A stretch of 39,710 nt of DNA, taken from assembly GCF_013369485.1 (NCBI RefSeq), contig NZ_JABWEB010000033.1:1-39710 (forward strand), in the 5' to 3' direction. The notes below the pieces were generated by a model. It had not been told where the DNA came from. It saw nothing but the letters and a program-made list of their open reading frames with translations, and did not search any database. Shown one piece after another: positions 14,158 to 21,360 of the stretch; the first letter of the stretch is position 1; every line of letters begins with the position of its first letter. This DNA comes from Massilia sp. BJB1822. GTDB taxonomy: Bacteria; Pseudomonadota; Gammaproteobacteria; Burkholderiales; Burkholderiaceae_D. Made by a program: the position numbers and the translations under genes.

Positions 14158-14880
14158 TTAATCGGCGTCTTTTTGCTTACGGAGCAGGCGGCTGACGGTT
14201 TTGGCCGAGATGCCGAAGTGCTGCGCCAGCTCATACATGCGAAAGGCGCCCGAGCGAAAAGCTGCAATTAAGGCCTCGTCTCGGTTGGCGTAGCGGGAGG
14301 CGTAGTCATCCAAAGAAATAGATCCTACGCAGCTGGGCTGACATCCAGCATGCACGAACTCCTGGTAGGCAGTTTCCGGTACCGCCTGAGCAAACTGGCT
14401 TAACAGCCATGCGGTGGTGAGCCAGCGCGGCGCCGATCGGGGATTGAGCATGGCCCGGTGACTACTCCAGCGCCATTCCAGCGGGTCGGACACCAGTTGC
14501 GCGCGCACAGGATTGAGCGAAATGTACCTGGCCAATTCCAGCAAGTGGCTTTGCTTTTGCAGCAGCACGGCATGATAGCGCCCTTGGATCACATGTCCCA
14601 CTAACTCATGCCGGGCATTGAAGTGCTGGGCATAGACCCCATTCAGAAACTGCATGCCGGCTGCCAGATTGCCATCCGGTGTTTCCACCAGCAGGTGGAA
14701 ATGGTTGGGCATCTGGCAAAATCCATGGACGACCAGATTAAAACGCTCAACCGTCTGCGCCAACAGATCCTGCCAGATCAGATAATCGCGCTCGTCAAGA
14801 TAAATGTGGTTGCGACGATTCCCCCGCGCTGTCACATGGTATAGCGCCCCCGGGAATTCAATGCGTGCAAGTCGGCTCAT
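14158..14880 (-). CDS. REP-associated tyrosine transposase (RAYT, IS200-like Y1 family)
   Basis: A 240-residue single-strand DNA transposase. The HUH motif is in 'GFCQMPNHFHLLVETPDG' (HFH), and the presumed nucleophile Tyr is in 'VIQGRYHAVLLQKQSHLLEL'. 'ARYISLNPVRAQLV' is a typical RAYT block. The C-terminus carries a helix-turn-helix-like segment ('YELAQHFGISAKTVSRLLRK'). The start is placed at the internal ATG 14880 because 'MSRLARIEFPGALYHVTARG' is the canonical beginning of the family. The gene is intact and flanked on both sides by inverted REP copies, the classic arrangement in which a RAYT maintains REP/REPIN elements genome-wide. Confidence 0.9.
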   Translation of the reverse strand: MSRLARIEFPGALYHVTARGNRRNHIYLDERDYLIWQDLLAQTVERFNLVVHGFCQMPNHFHLLVETPDGNLAAGMQFLNGVYAQHFNARHELVGHVIQGRYHAVLLQKQSHLLELARYISLNPVRAQLVSDPLEWRWSSHRAMLNPRSAPRWLTTAWLLSQFAQAVPETAYQEFVHAGCQPSCVGSISLDDYASRYANRDEALIAAFRSGAFRMYELAQHFGISAKTVSRLLRKQKDAD

Positions 14881-14956
14881 AAATGCACTGTAGGCCAGCG
14901 CCCGCCACTGCATGCCGATGCAAATCAAGCTCCCCGAAAATACAACATGGCCGAGT

Positions 14957-15001
14957 CCGTGTCCGATTGGGGTCTGACCCCAAGGTGGACACGGGCTGGG
15001 C
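14957..15001 (-). repeat. REP-like palindromic repeat, right copy (inverted)
   Basis: Reverse complement of the left element over 45 bases with a single internal difference (core GGGGTCAGACCCC here, GGGGTCAGCCCCC on the left). It lies 12 bases beyond the AMP nucleosidase stop codon and 76 bases before the transposase start on the minus strand, so it may also serve as the amn terminator. Confidence 0.85.
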
Positions 15002-15013
15002 TGTGGTACGGGC

Positions 15014-16519
15014 TTATTGGAAGGCGACTTCGGCGAAGCTGCGCAGTTTGCGGCTGTGGAGCTTGTCGGTGCCGAGGGCGCGCAGCAGCTCTAGCGCGCG
15101 CACGCCGATGCGCAGGTGCTGGTCGACGCGTTCGCGGTAGAACTGGTTGGCCATGCCGGGCAGCTTGATTTCGCCGTGCATGGGCTTGTCGCTGACGCAC
15201 AAGAGCGTGCCATACGGGACGCGGAAGCGGAAGCCGTTGGCGGCGATGGTGGCGCTTTCCATGTCGAGGGCGACGGCGCGGCTTTGGCTGAAGCGGCGCT
15301 CGGGCGTGCGCTGCGGCAGCAGTTCCCAGTTGCGGTTGTCGGTGCTGGCGACGGTGCCGGTGCGCATCACGCGCTTCAAATCATGCCCTTGCAGCTGGGT
15401 GACTTCGGCGACGGCTTGTTCGATCGCCACCTGGACTTCGGCCAGCGGCGGGATCGGCACCCACAGCGGCAGGTCTTCGTCGAGCACGTGGTCTTCGCGC
15501 ACATAGCCGTGGGCCAAGACGTAGTCGCCCAGTTGCTGGGTATTGCGCAGGCCGGCGCAGTGGCCGAGCATGAGCCAGGCGTGCGGACGCAGCACGGCGA
15601 TGTGGTCGGTGATGGTCTTGGCATTGGCGGGGCCGACGCCGATATTGACCATGCTGATGCCGCTGCCGTCGGCGCGGATCAGGTGATAACCCGGCATCTG
15701 CGGCAGGCGCGGCGGCTGGCTGCCGAGGGCGTCGCCCGGCTGCATGGCTTGGCCGACGCGGCGCGTGACGATATTGCCCGGTTCGACAAAGGCAATATAG
15801 CCATTGGCTTGCTGGCCGTCGGCGGGCTGGCGCATGATGTCGTGGCCGAGGCGCACGAATTCGTCGATGTAGAACTGGTAGTTGGTGAACAGGACGAAGT
15901 TCTGGAAGTGTTCGGGCGATGTGCCGGTGTAGTGGCGCAGGCGCTGCAGCGAGTAGTCGACGCGCGGCGCGGTGAACAGGGCCAGGGGCTGGGCTTCGCC
16001 CGGCGCCGGTTCGAAAGTGCCGTTGGGGATGCCATCGTCCATGGCCGCCAGGTCGGGCAGGTCGAAGACGTCGCGCATCAGCAGGCGGCGTTCAGCGTCC
16101 ATGCTGCCTTCGATGTGATCGTGCTCGGCAAACGAGAAGTGAATGGGAATGGGCTGGGCGCTCAGGCCCACTTCAAGCTGCACAGGTTTGTGCTGACCAT
16201 GGTTTTTCAGCAGCAGGCGGAATTGTTCGAGGTAGTAGCGCGCGAACAGGTCGGGCCGGGTCAGCGTGGTTTCGAAGACGCCAGGGCCAGCCACGAAGCC
16301 GTAGGACAGGCGCGAATCGGCGCGCGCCACGGTTTCGGTCTGGATGCGGACATAGGGATAGCAGGCGCGCACATGTTCGGCCGGGGTGTCGCCTTCGACA
16401 AAGCGCTGCAGCGATTCGCGCAGATGGCGGATGCTGCCATCGTACAGCGCTTGAACCTGGGCCAGGGCGGCGGCGGGATCGGTGAATTGCTGGGGGGCGG
16501 CGAAGGGGCGGCTGGACAT
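15014..16519 (-). CDS. amn: AMP nucleosidase
   Basis: A 501-residue cytoplasmic enzyme that splits AMP to adenine and ribose 5-phosphate. The N-terminal AMP nucleosidase domain covers about residues 10-170 ('VRIQTETVARADSRLSYGFV', 'RPDLFARYYLEQFRLLLKNH'). The C-terminal part is a nucleoside-phosphorylase-like domain with 'MVNIGVGPANAKTITDHIAV', 'AWLMLGHCAGLRNTQQLGDY' and 'DMESATIAANGFRFRVPYGT'. Length and layout match E. coli Amn (484 residues). The start codon lies in the 3' arm of a perfect hairpin that exposes the ribosome site in its loop (see 16517-16550). Confidence 0.95.
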   Translation of the reverse strand: MSSRPFAAPQQFTDPAAALAQVQALYDGSIRHLRESLQRFVEGDTPAEHVRACYPYVRIQTETVARADSRLSYGFVAGPGVFETTLTRPDLFARYYLEQFRLLLKNHGQHKPVQLEVGLSAQPIPIHFSFAEHDHIEGSMDAERRLLMRDVFDLPDLAAMDDGIPNGTFEPAPGEAQPLALFTAPRVDYSLQRLRHYTGTSPEHFQNFVLFTNYQFYIDEFVRLGHDIMRQPADGQQANGYIAFVEPGNIVTRRVGQAMQPGDALGSQPPRLPQMPGYHLIRADGSGISMVNIGVGPANAKTITDHIAVLRPHAWLMLGHCAGLRNTQQLGDYVLAHGYVREDHVLDEDLPLWVPIPPLAEVQVAIEQAVAEVTQLQGHDLKRVMRTGTVASTDNRNWELLPQRTPERRFSQSRAVALDMESATIAANGFRFRVPYGTLLCVSDKPMHGEIKLPGMANQFYRERVDQHLRIGVRALELLRALGTDKLHSRKLRSFAEVAFQ

Positions 16520-16550
16520 TGTGTAAGACTCCTTGTTGACTTACACAATG
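16517..16550 (-). promoter_or_regulatory. Perfect 11-bp hairpin holding the amn start codon
   Basis: CATTGTGTAAG (16517-16527) and CTTACACAATG (16540-16550) are exact reverse complements separated by 12 bases. In the amn mRNA the 3' arm ends with the AUG start codon and the loop carries AAGGAGU, the ribosome-binding site. It could control translation initiation, or be a DNA operator dyad near the promoter. No database family is recognised. Confidence 0.7.
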
Positions 16551-16577
16551 GTACCATCGGCCGCCCGGCCGCGTGAC

Positions 16578-16925
16578 TCAGCCCGCGATGGCGGGCGCGC
16601 GGCGCGCGGTGTTGGCGGCCACGGACTGCATGGCGCCGGCAGGCACGGCGCGCATCGTGCTGAAGGACGCAGCAGCAGCGCCAACCGGTGCAAGCGCTGC
16701 CGCCGATGCCACTGCCGCGGCGACCGCAAGCTCGGCTTGCGTCTGGGCCTGGGCCTCCTGGCGGCGGTTGCGCTGGCGCGCGATCAGGCCGCCCATGGTG
16801 TAGGCGGCGCACAGTCCGCCCCACACCAGATGGGCGCCCCAGCCGCTGGCCATCAAAGTGGCAACCAGGAAGATCGTGGCGCAAGCAAAGAACATGCTGT
16901 CGGTGGCGGGTTTGTCGGCTTCCAT
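16578..16925 (-). CDS. Small membrane protein, unknown function
   Basis: A 115-residue protein. The ATG at 16925 is preferred (GAGG six bases upstream) to an in-frame start 30 bases earlier. Two hydrophobic segments follow a short polar N-terminus ('SMFFACATIFLVATLMASGW' and 'AHLVWGGLCAAYTMGGLIA'). Then comes a basic, Gln-rich stretch ('RQRNRRQEAQAQTQ') and an Ala-rich low-complexity tail. It is probably an inner-membrane protein with a cytoplasmic tail. It lies 58 bases upstream of amn on the same strand, so the two might be co-transcribed, but the amn hairpin region lies between them. No family recognised. Confidence 0.55.
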   Translation of the reverse strand: MEADKPATDSMFFACATIFLVATLMASGWGAHLVWGGLCAAYTMGGLIARQRNRRQEAQAQTQAELAVAAAVASAAALAPVGAAAASFSTMRAVPAGAMQSVAANTARRAPAIAG

Positions 16926-17054
16926 GGGAACCTCGTAAATATTTCCAAATAACAATTTTAGTTATTTAAAGGAAATTCTACCAGAGTCCGCACTTGCGCG
17001 CTCACTCAACAGCAAAAATCTCTCCAATTGTTGCGCTTTTCTCTTATACGTCGC

Positions 17055-17246
17055 TCAATGTTTCTTGCGACGACGATACGTCATCGCGCCGATCAGGCCC
17101 AGTCCGGTCAACACCAATGCGATACTGCCGGGCTCTGGAATCACGCCGGCGCTGTCCTCAATGCCGAAGCTCCCCCCAATATAAGGTCTCCACTGGATGT
17201 CATAACTGAGCGAAGGAAATTGCGGCGCAGTTAATAAATGAAAGTC
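17055..17246 (-). pseudogene. PEP-CTERM protein remnant (C-terminal sorting tail only)
   Basis: Reading the minus strand down to a TGA at 17055 gives a classical PEP-CTERM tail: 'VIPEPGSIALVLTGLGLIG' then 'AMTYRRRKKH' (Pro-Glu-Pro, hydrophobic helix, basic end). It is preceded by about 34 further in-frame residues ('SYDIQWRPYIGGSFGIEDSA'). No start codon is found before the frame runs into the terminator at 17250-17279, so only the 3' end of a gene survives. PEP-CTERM proteins are sorted by exosortase in exopolysaccharide-producing proteobacteria. This shows such a system probably exists in this genome and that a deletion or insertion removed the gene body. Confidence 0.75.
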
Positions 17247-17249
17247 AAT

Positions 17250-17279
17250 AAAAAGCCCGCGATTGCTCGCGGGCTTTTT
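17250..17279. terminator. Strong bidirectional rho-independent terminator
   Basis: AAAAAGCCCGCGA and TCGCGGGCTTTTT form a perfect 13-bp inverted repeat with a TTGC loop. It follows the 102-residue gene (stop at 17311) on the minus strand by about 30 bases and ends the protease operon. It also has T/A tracts suitable for the opposite direction. Confidence 0.92.
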
Positions 17280-17310
17280 GGCGGCCGGCTGGCGGCCGGA
17301 CCGAGCTTGA

Positions 17311-17619
17311 TCAGCCCTGGCGCAGCTTCAAGACATCGGGCCGCGCCTCCACCAGCTCGAACACCTGGCCTGGCATGCCTGGGCCTTCCAGCCGGAAGCG
17401 GTTCATGCCCAGGGCCGTCAGGTTGACATGGCTATGCTGCTGGCGGTCGTCCGCCCCCGGCATGCCGCGCACCACTGGTCCAGCGCCCGCGCCGAAGTCC
17501 ACCGTCTCGCGGCCGCGCCGGGCCGGCGGAAAATCGAACGATTGCGTCGGGCGGAAAACCTGGACACTGCCTTCATCTTCCTCAAAGGAATGGGTCCAGC
17601 TGCCAGTCAGGTTGATCAC
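17311..17619 (-). CDS. Conserved hypothetical small protein downstream of the metalloprotease
   Basis: A 102-residue soluble protein beginning 'MINLTGSWTHSFEEDEGSVQ'. The pattern GSWxHSxEED, then 'VFRPTQSFDFPPARRGRE', then 'GADDRQ' resembles a family of small beta-rich proteins of unknown function that I cannot name. It overlaps the protease stop codon as ATGA and is followed by a strong terminator, so it is the second gene of a two-gene operon. The coupling suggests it acts on or with the protease, for example as an inhibitor or specificity factor (inference). No signal peptide or cysteine is seen. Confidence 0.65.
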   Translation of the reverse strand: MINLTGSWTHSFEEDEGSVQVFRPTQSFDFPPARRGRETVDFGAGAGPVVRGMPGADDRQQHSHVNLTALGMNRFRLEGPGMPGQVFELVEARPDVLKLRQG

Positions 17620-20048
17620 GGGTTCATGCTCCCTAAAGGTTGGCGCAGCTCACGCTGCAAAGAGGCGCCGGCCGGCACAATCAGCGTCTGCAAGTCGGGC
17701 GTCACGTCCTGGGCCGGCAGCAGCGTGCCTTGCGGCGCGGCGGCCTGCGGCGCTTCGCGGAAGGCCGAAATCACGCCGCCCAGGTTCTCGTAGCCGGTGA
17801 CCGAGGGCAGCCAGGCGCTGCCGTTCCAGGCCTTGTGGTACAGCGCGCTGTCGGTGCCGGTGACGAAGACGTCGAGACGGTTCGGTCCCCACGAGGCCAC
17901 GCGCGGCTGCGAGGTAAGAATGCCACCCATGAATTGGAAGCCGGTGGCGGACGGCCCCCAATTCGTGCCATCCCACCATTTATGATAGAGCGCGCTGTCC
18001 GTGCCCTGCACGAAGATGTCGAGCCGGTTCGGTCCCCAGGCCACCACTTCCGGTTCGCCCACGCAGACGCCACCCAGCCGTTCAAAGCCGTTTTGCGACG
18101 GTCCCCAAGCCGAACCATTCCACCATTTGTGATAGAGCGCGCCATCGGTGCCGGTAACGAAGATGTCGAGCCGGTTCGGTCCCCAGGCCACAGCATGCGG
18201 CGCGGACGTGCAAACTCCGCCCAGGCGTTCATAGCCGGTGGCCGACGGTCCCCAGGCCGAGCCATCCCACCATTTATGGTAGAGCGCGCGGTCGGTGCCG
18301 ATGACGAAGATGTCGAGCCGGTTCGGTCCCCAGGACACCACTTCCGGCTGGCCGACGCAGATGCCGCTCAAGTTTTCATAACCGGTGGCCGACGGCCCCC
18401 AGGAGGCGCCATTCCACCATTTGTGATAGAGCGCGCGGTTAGTGCCGAGCACGAAGACGTCAAGCCGGTTGGTGTCCCAGGACACGATGCGCGGGTCGCC
18501 GACGCAGATGCCGCCCAGATTTTCATAGCCGGTCAGCGACGGTCCCCAGGCCGAGCCGTTCCACCACTTATGGTAGAGCGCACTGTCCGTGCCAGTGACG
18601 AAGACGTCGAGCCGGTTGGCGCCCCAGGACACGGCTTGCGGCACGCTGGTGCAGATGCCGCCCTGGTTTTCATAACCCGTGACCGATGGTCCCCAGGACG
18701 AACCGTTCCACCATTTATGGTAGAGCGCGCGGTTGGTGCCGAGCACGAAGGTGTCGAGCCGGTTCGGTCCCCAGGCCACCACCGGCGAGGAGCTGCGCCG
18801 GATGGCGCCCACGCCTTCGGTGCCGATGCTGCTGCGCACGCCGTCCAGGCAGGCCTGCATGCGCGCCACCTGGCCGGCGGTAAACATGAACATGGCGCGG
18901 TCGTCCACATAATCCATATAGTTCATGAACAGGTCGCCGTTCGGCCCGTTGCTGCAGGAGACGCGCGGGAAGGTCGGCGCGCCGGTATTGGCGCCGCCCT
19001 GGTTCGGCGTGTCCGCCACATTGTCGGTGCCGGCGCAGCCGGTGCCGTCGTCGCCCCAGATGTGGTTGAGGTTGAGCCAGTGGCCGATTTCATGGGTGGC
19101 CGTGCGTCCCAGGTTAAAAGGGGCGGCCGCCGTGCCGGTGGTGCCGAAGGCCGATTGGCGGATCACCACGCCATCGGTGGCGGCCGGGCCGCCAGGGAAT
19201 TGGGCATAGCCGAGCAGGCCGCCGGCCAGCGGGCAGACCCAGATATTCAGATAGCGCGCCGAAGGCCAGGCATTCAGGCCGCCGCTGGCATTCGACTTGA
19301 CCGCGTCGTTGTCGCTGAAGCTGGTCACCGTGGTCTGGCGCCGCTCAATGCCGGTGGTGGGCGCGCCGCCCGGGTCGGTGGTGGCTAGCGCGAATTCAAT
19401 GCGCGAATCGGCGGCCAGGGGCAGAAACGGCGCCGGCGTCAGCGCCACATCGGGATTGGTGCGGCGGAAGTCGCGGTTCAGCACCTCGATCTGGCTGGCG
19501 ATCTGGGCGTCGCTGACATTCTGCGCGGCGGTATTCCACACCACGTGCACCACCACAGGAATGCGGGTGATGCCGCTGCGCGCCGAGACGGCGCCATTGC
19601 GTTCGAACTGTTCGGTCTGGATTTCGATCTCGTCGCGCGCCCGCGCATACTCGGGCACGGTCGACAGCAGGCGGCGGTGCACATTCATGGTGCCACACTG
19701 GCGCGCGGTGGGCGCGTCATTGTCGCGCCCACCGGCTCCGCCGCCTCCTCCGCCGGCGCCACCGCTGCCAAAGCCATCGCCGCCCATGCCGTTCCCGCCT
19801 GGCATGCCGCTATCGTCGCCGTCCTCCTCGCCATCCATGCCGCGGGCGCTCGGCATGCCGCCCGCCGCGCTGCGCACCGCGCGCTGCAAGCCCGGCATGC
19901 CGCCGTCGCCCGGGCCGGCCGCGGCCAGCGCTTCGTCATTCGGCATGGCGTAGTCCGCACTGCCGTTCGCCGCCGCCGCGCCTTCGCTGGCGCCGCAGCC
20001 GCAATCGTCTCCCTTGCCTGCCACCCCCTTGGACTGTTTCGCTTTCAT
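17616..20048 (-). CDS. M43 (pappalysin/cytophagalysin) metalloprotease with seven-bladed PLL-type lectin propeller
   Basis: An 810-residue protein. Residues 1-120 are low complexity (Gly/Met/Asp-rich, with 'DDCGCGASEG' near the start) and contain no recognisable signal peptide. Residues about 125-410 form an M43 zinc metalloprotease: HExxHxxxxxH at H319, E320, H323, H329 ('ATHEIGHWLNLNHIWGDD') and the Met-turn at M378 ('FMNYMDYVDD'). Residues about 421-763 are seven 49-residue repeats of the type 'NRLDIFVTGTDGALYHKWWN' + 'GSAWGPS', as in fucose-binding PLL-like beta-propellers (DUF346). The start has a strong GAGGAGG ribosome site. A glycan-targeted protease is the likely role. How it leaves the cell without a leader is unclear. 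The intergenic region upstream (20049-20445) holds its promoter and a Fur box nearer the next gene. Confidence 0.9.
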   Translation of the reverse strand: MKAKQSKGVAGKGDDCGCGASEGAAAANGSADYAMPNDEALAAAGPGDGGMPGLQRAVRSAAGGMPSARGMDGEEDGDDSGMPGGNGMGGDGFGSGGAGGGGGGAGGRDNDAPTARQCGTMNVHRRLLSTVPEYARARDEIEIQTEQFERNGAVSARSGITRIPVVVHVVWNTAAQNVSDAQIASQIEVLNRDFRRTNPDVALTPAPFLPLAADSRIEFALATTDPGGAPTTGIERRQTTVTSFSDNDAVKSNASGGLNAWPSARYLNIWVCPLAGGLLGYAQFPGGPAATDGVVIRQSAFGTTGTAAAPFNLGRTATHEIGHWLNLNHIWGDDGTGCAGTDNVADTPNQGGANTGAPTFPRVSCSNGPNGDLFMNYMDYVDDRAMFMFTAGQVARMQACLDGVRSSIGTEGVGAIRRSSSPVVAWGPNRLDTFVLGTNRALYHKWWNGSSWGPSVTGYENQGGICTSVPQAVSWGANRLDVFVTGTDSALYHKWWNGSAWGPSLTGYENLGGICVGDPRIVSWDTNRLDVFVLGTNRALYHKWWNGASWGPSATGYENLSGICVGQPEVVSWGPNRLDIFVIGTDRALYHKWWDGSAWGPSATGYERLGGVCTSAPHAVAWGPNRLDIFVTGTDGALYHKWWNGSAWGPSQNGFERLGGVCVGEPEVVAWGPNRLDIFVQGTDSALYHKWWDGTNWGPSATGFQFMGGILTSQPRVASWGPNRLDVFVTGTDSALYHKAWNGSAWLPSVTGYENLGGVISAFREAPQAAAPQGTLLPAQDVTPDLQTLIVPAGASLQRELRQPLGSMNP
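17760..18788 (-). repeat. Seven tandem 147-bp repeats encoding the propeller blades
   Basis: The DNA consists of seven in-frame units of 147 bases, each encoding a 49-residue blade (W-G-x-N-R-L-D-x-F-V ... A-L-Y-H-K-W-W). Sequence between units is highly similar, e.g. the recurring stretch encoding LYHKWWNGSAWGPS. Such homogeneity implies recent duplication or gene conversion, and makes the region liable to recombination and assembly error. The last unit deviates most ('ALYHKAWNGSAWLPSVTGYE'). Confidence 0.88.
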
Positions 20049-20375
20049 GTTGCCTCCTCAATGAGTGCCAACTGTGTGAGCTTTCTTGTCCTGCTGGTGT
20101 TCGATCCGAGACCGCTGAAGAAGGTTCCCGAGTGGGTGTCGAGTAGCATGCCGGCACGCACCTTCGAACGAGGCGTTCGCGCCATCGGCAGCGGCCGGCG
20201 GACGGCAGCAGAACTTGCCGTCCGCATGCTCAAACTGTAAAGCTTGAGCCGGGGACCACAGGTAGCGTAGCGCACCGGCAGCGCCCGATTCTCGCCAATA
20301 ATCACGGCCGCCGAATATATTCCGATCTTCTTTTCGGCACCGATAGGCGGGCGCTAAAGCCGCCGCGCCACCATC

Positions 20376-20398
20376 CAAATGATAGTGATTCTCATTTG
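20376..20398 (+). promoter_or_regulatory. Fur box upstream of the AraC-family siderophore regulator
   Basis: CAAATGA-TAGTGATTC-TCATTTG has perfect 7-base arms and matches the Fur box pattern (AATGATAnTGATTcTCATT). It ends 48 bases before the regulator's ATG, overlapping the probable promoter. The remaining part of this 397-base gap (20049-20375) shows no gene I can support. Confidence 0.75.
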
Positions 20399-20445
20399 AG
20401 ACTTGCTTATGCTAAGATGGCAAGTCCACTCCGATTCGATCCACC

Positions 20446-21360
20446 ATGAGCAGCCCGCCTACCACCGCGACGCAGTTTGAGCAGACGCGCCAAGAGATCA
20501 GCACCGGCTCGGGCGTGAAGATTGTGCATATCGATTTCACGCCGGAACAGAACTGCGTGGTGACGAGCGAAGCGCCGCCCTGCCTGGCCGTCTGCGTCTT
20601 CCTGCAAGGCGTGGGCGAGAGTGTGATGGCCGACCAGACCCGCATCCGCTATGCGCCCGACCAGGCTTTGCTGTACTACGCGCCGCGCCCTTCGCAATCG
20701 CAGACCCGGGTGCCGGGCGGGCAGCAGCTGCGCGCGGTGGAGATCCTGTTCACGGCGCAGGTGCTGGAGCAGATCCAGGACATGCAGATCCAGCCCATGC
20801 TGCAGACACTGGCCGCGCGCGCCAGCATGCGCCCGGCCGGCGCCGGCAGCTTTGTCTACCAGACGCCCGCCTCGACCGCCCTGCGCGCCATTGCCGAACA
20901 AATCTTCCGCACCCGCGCGCCGGACGGCGTGCAGCAGCTTTTCTTGCACAGCAAGGCGCTGGAGCTGCTCTCGCTGCTGGTGGAGGCCTTGCTGGCCGAA
21001 CCCGTGCTGGCCGATGCGCCGGCCGTGCAGCGGCGCGACCAGAAAAAGCTGGGGCATGCGCGCGATTGCCTGCTGGCCCGGCTCGATCACAACTGGTCGC
21101 TGGCGGAGCTGGCGCAAACGGCCAGCCTGAACGAACGCAAACTGAAGGAAGGGTTCAAAGCCCTGTTCGGCAGCTCGGTGCACGCGTATCTGCAGGAAAA
21201 GCGCATGCAGGCGGCGGCCACCCTGCTCAGCGAAACCAATCTGAGCATCACCGAGGTGGTGATGCAGACCGGCTATGCCAATCCCAGCCACTTCAGCAAG
21301 CTGTTCCGCCGCCACTTCGGCATGACGCCGCGCGAATTCATTCAAGCCAACTCATCTTGA
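20446..21360 (+). CDS. AraC-family transcriptional regulator, PchR-like
   Basis: A 304-residue regulator. The C-terminal ~100 residues are a double helix-turn-helix AraC domain: 'WSLAELAQTASLNERKLKEG' then 'FKALFGSSVHAYLQEKRMQA' and 'SITEVVMQTGYANPSHFSKL', ending 'FRRHFGMTPREF'. 'LNERKLKEGFKALFG' is typical of the PchR/siderophore-responsive subgroup. The N-terminal half would bind the ferri-siderophore. A Fur box lies just upstream, and the neighbouring convergent operon encodes siderophore uptake, so it is probably the ligand-dependent activator of that operon. Its 3' end overlaps the monooxygenase gene tail-to-tail by 19 bases. Confidence 0.88.
   Translation: MSSPPTTATQFEQTRQEISTGSGVKIVHIDFTPEQNCVVTSEAPPCLAVCVFLQGVGESVMADQTRIRYAPDQALLYYAPRPSQSQTRVPGGQQLRAVEILFTAQVLEQIQDMQIQPMLQTLAARASMRPAGAGSFVYQTPASTALRAIAEQIFRTRAPDGVQQLFLHSKALELLSLLVEALLAEPVLADAPAVQRRDQKKLGHARDCLLARLDHNWSLAELAQTASLNERKLKEGFKALFGSSVHAYLQEKRMQAAATLLSETNLSITEVVMQTGYANPSHFSKLFRRHFGMTPREFIQANSS

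Noticed and set aside
15116..16576. 486-codon open frame opposite amn
   Set aside because: Antisense shadow of AMP nucleosidase with no recognisable domain.
17760..18788. Regular tandem repeats that might be taken for a CRISPR array
   Set aside because: Units are 147 bases, contiguous and in frame, and encode beta-propeller blades; there are no unique spacers.
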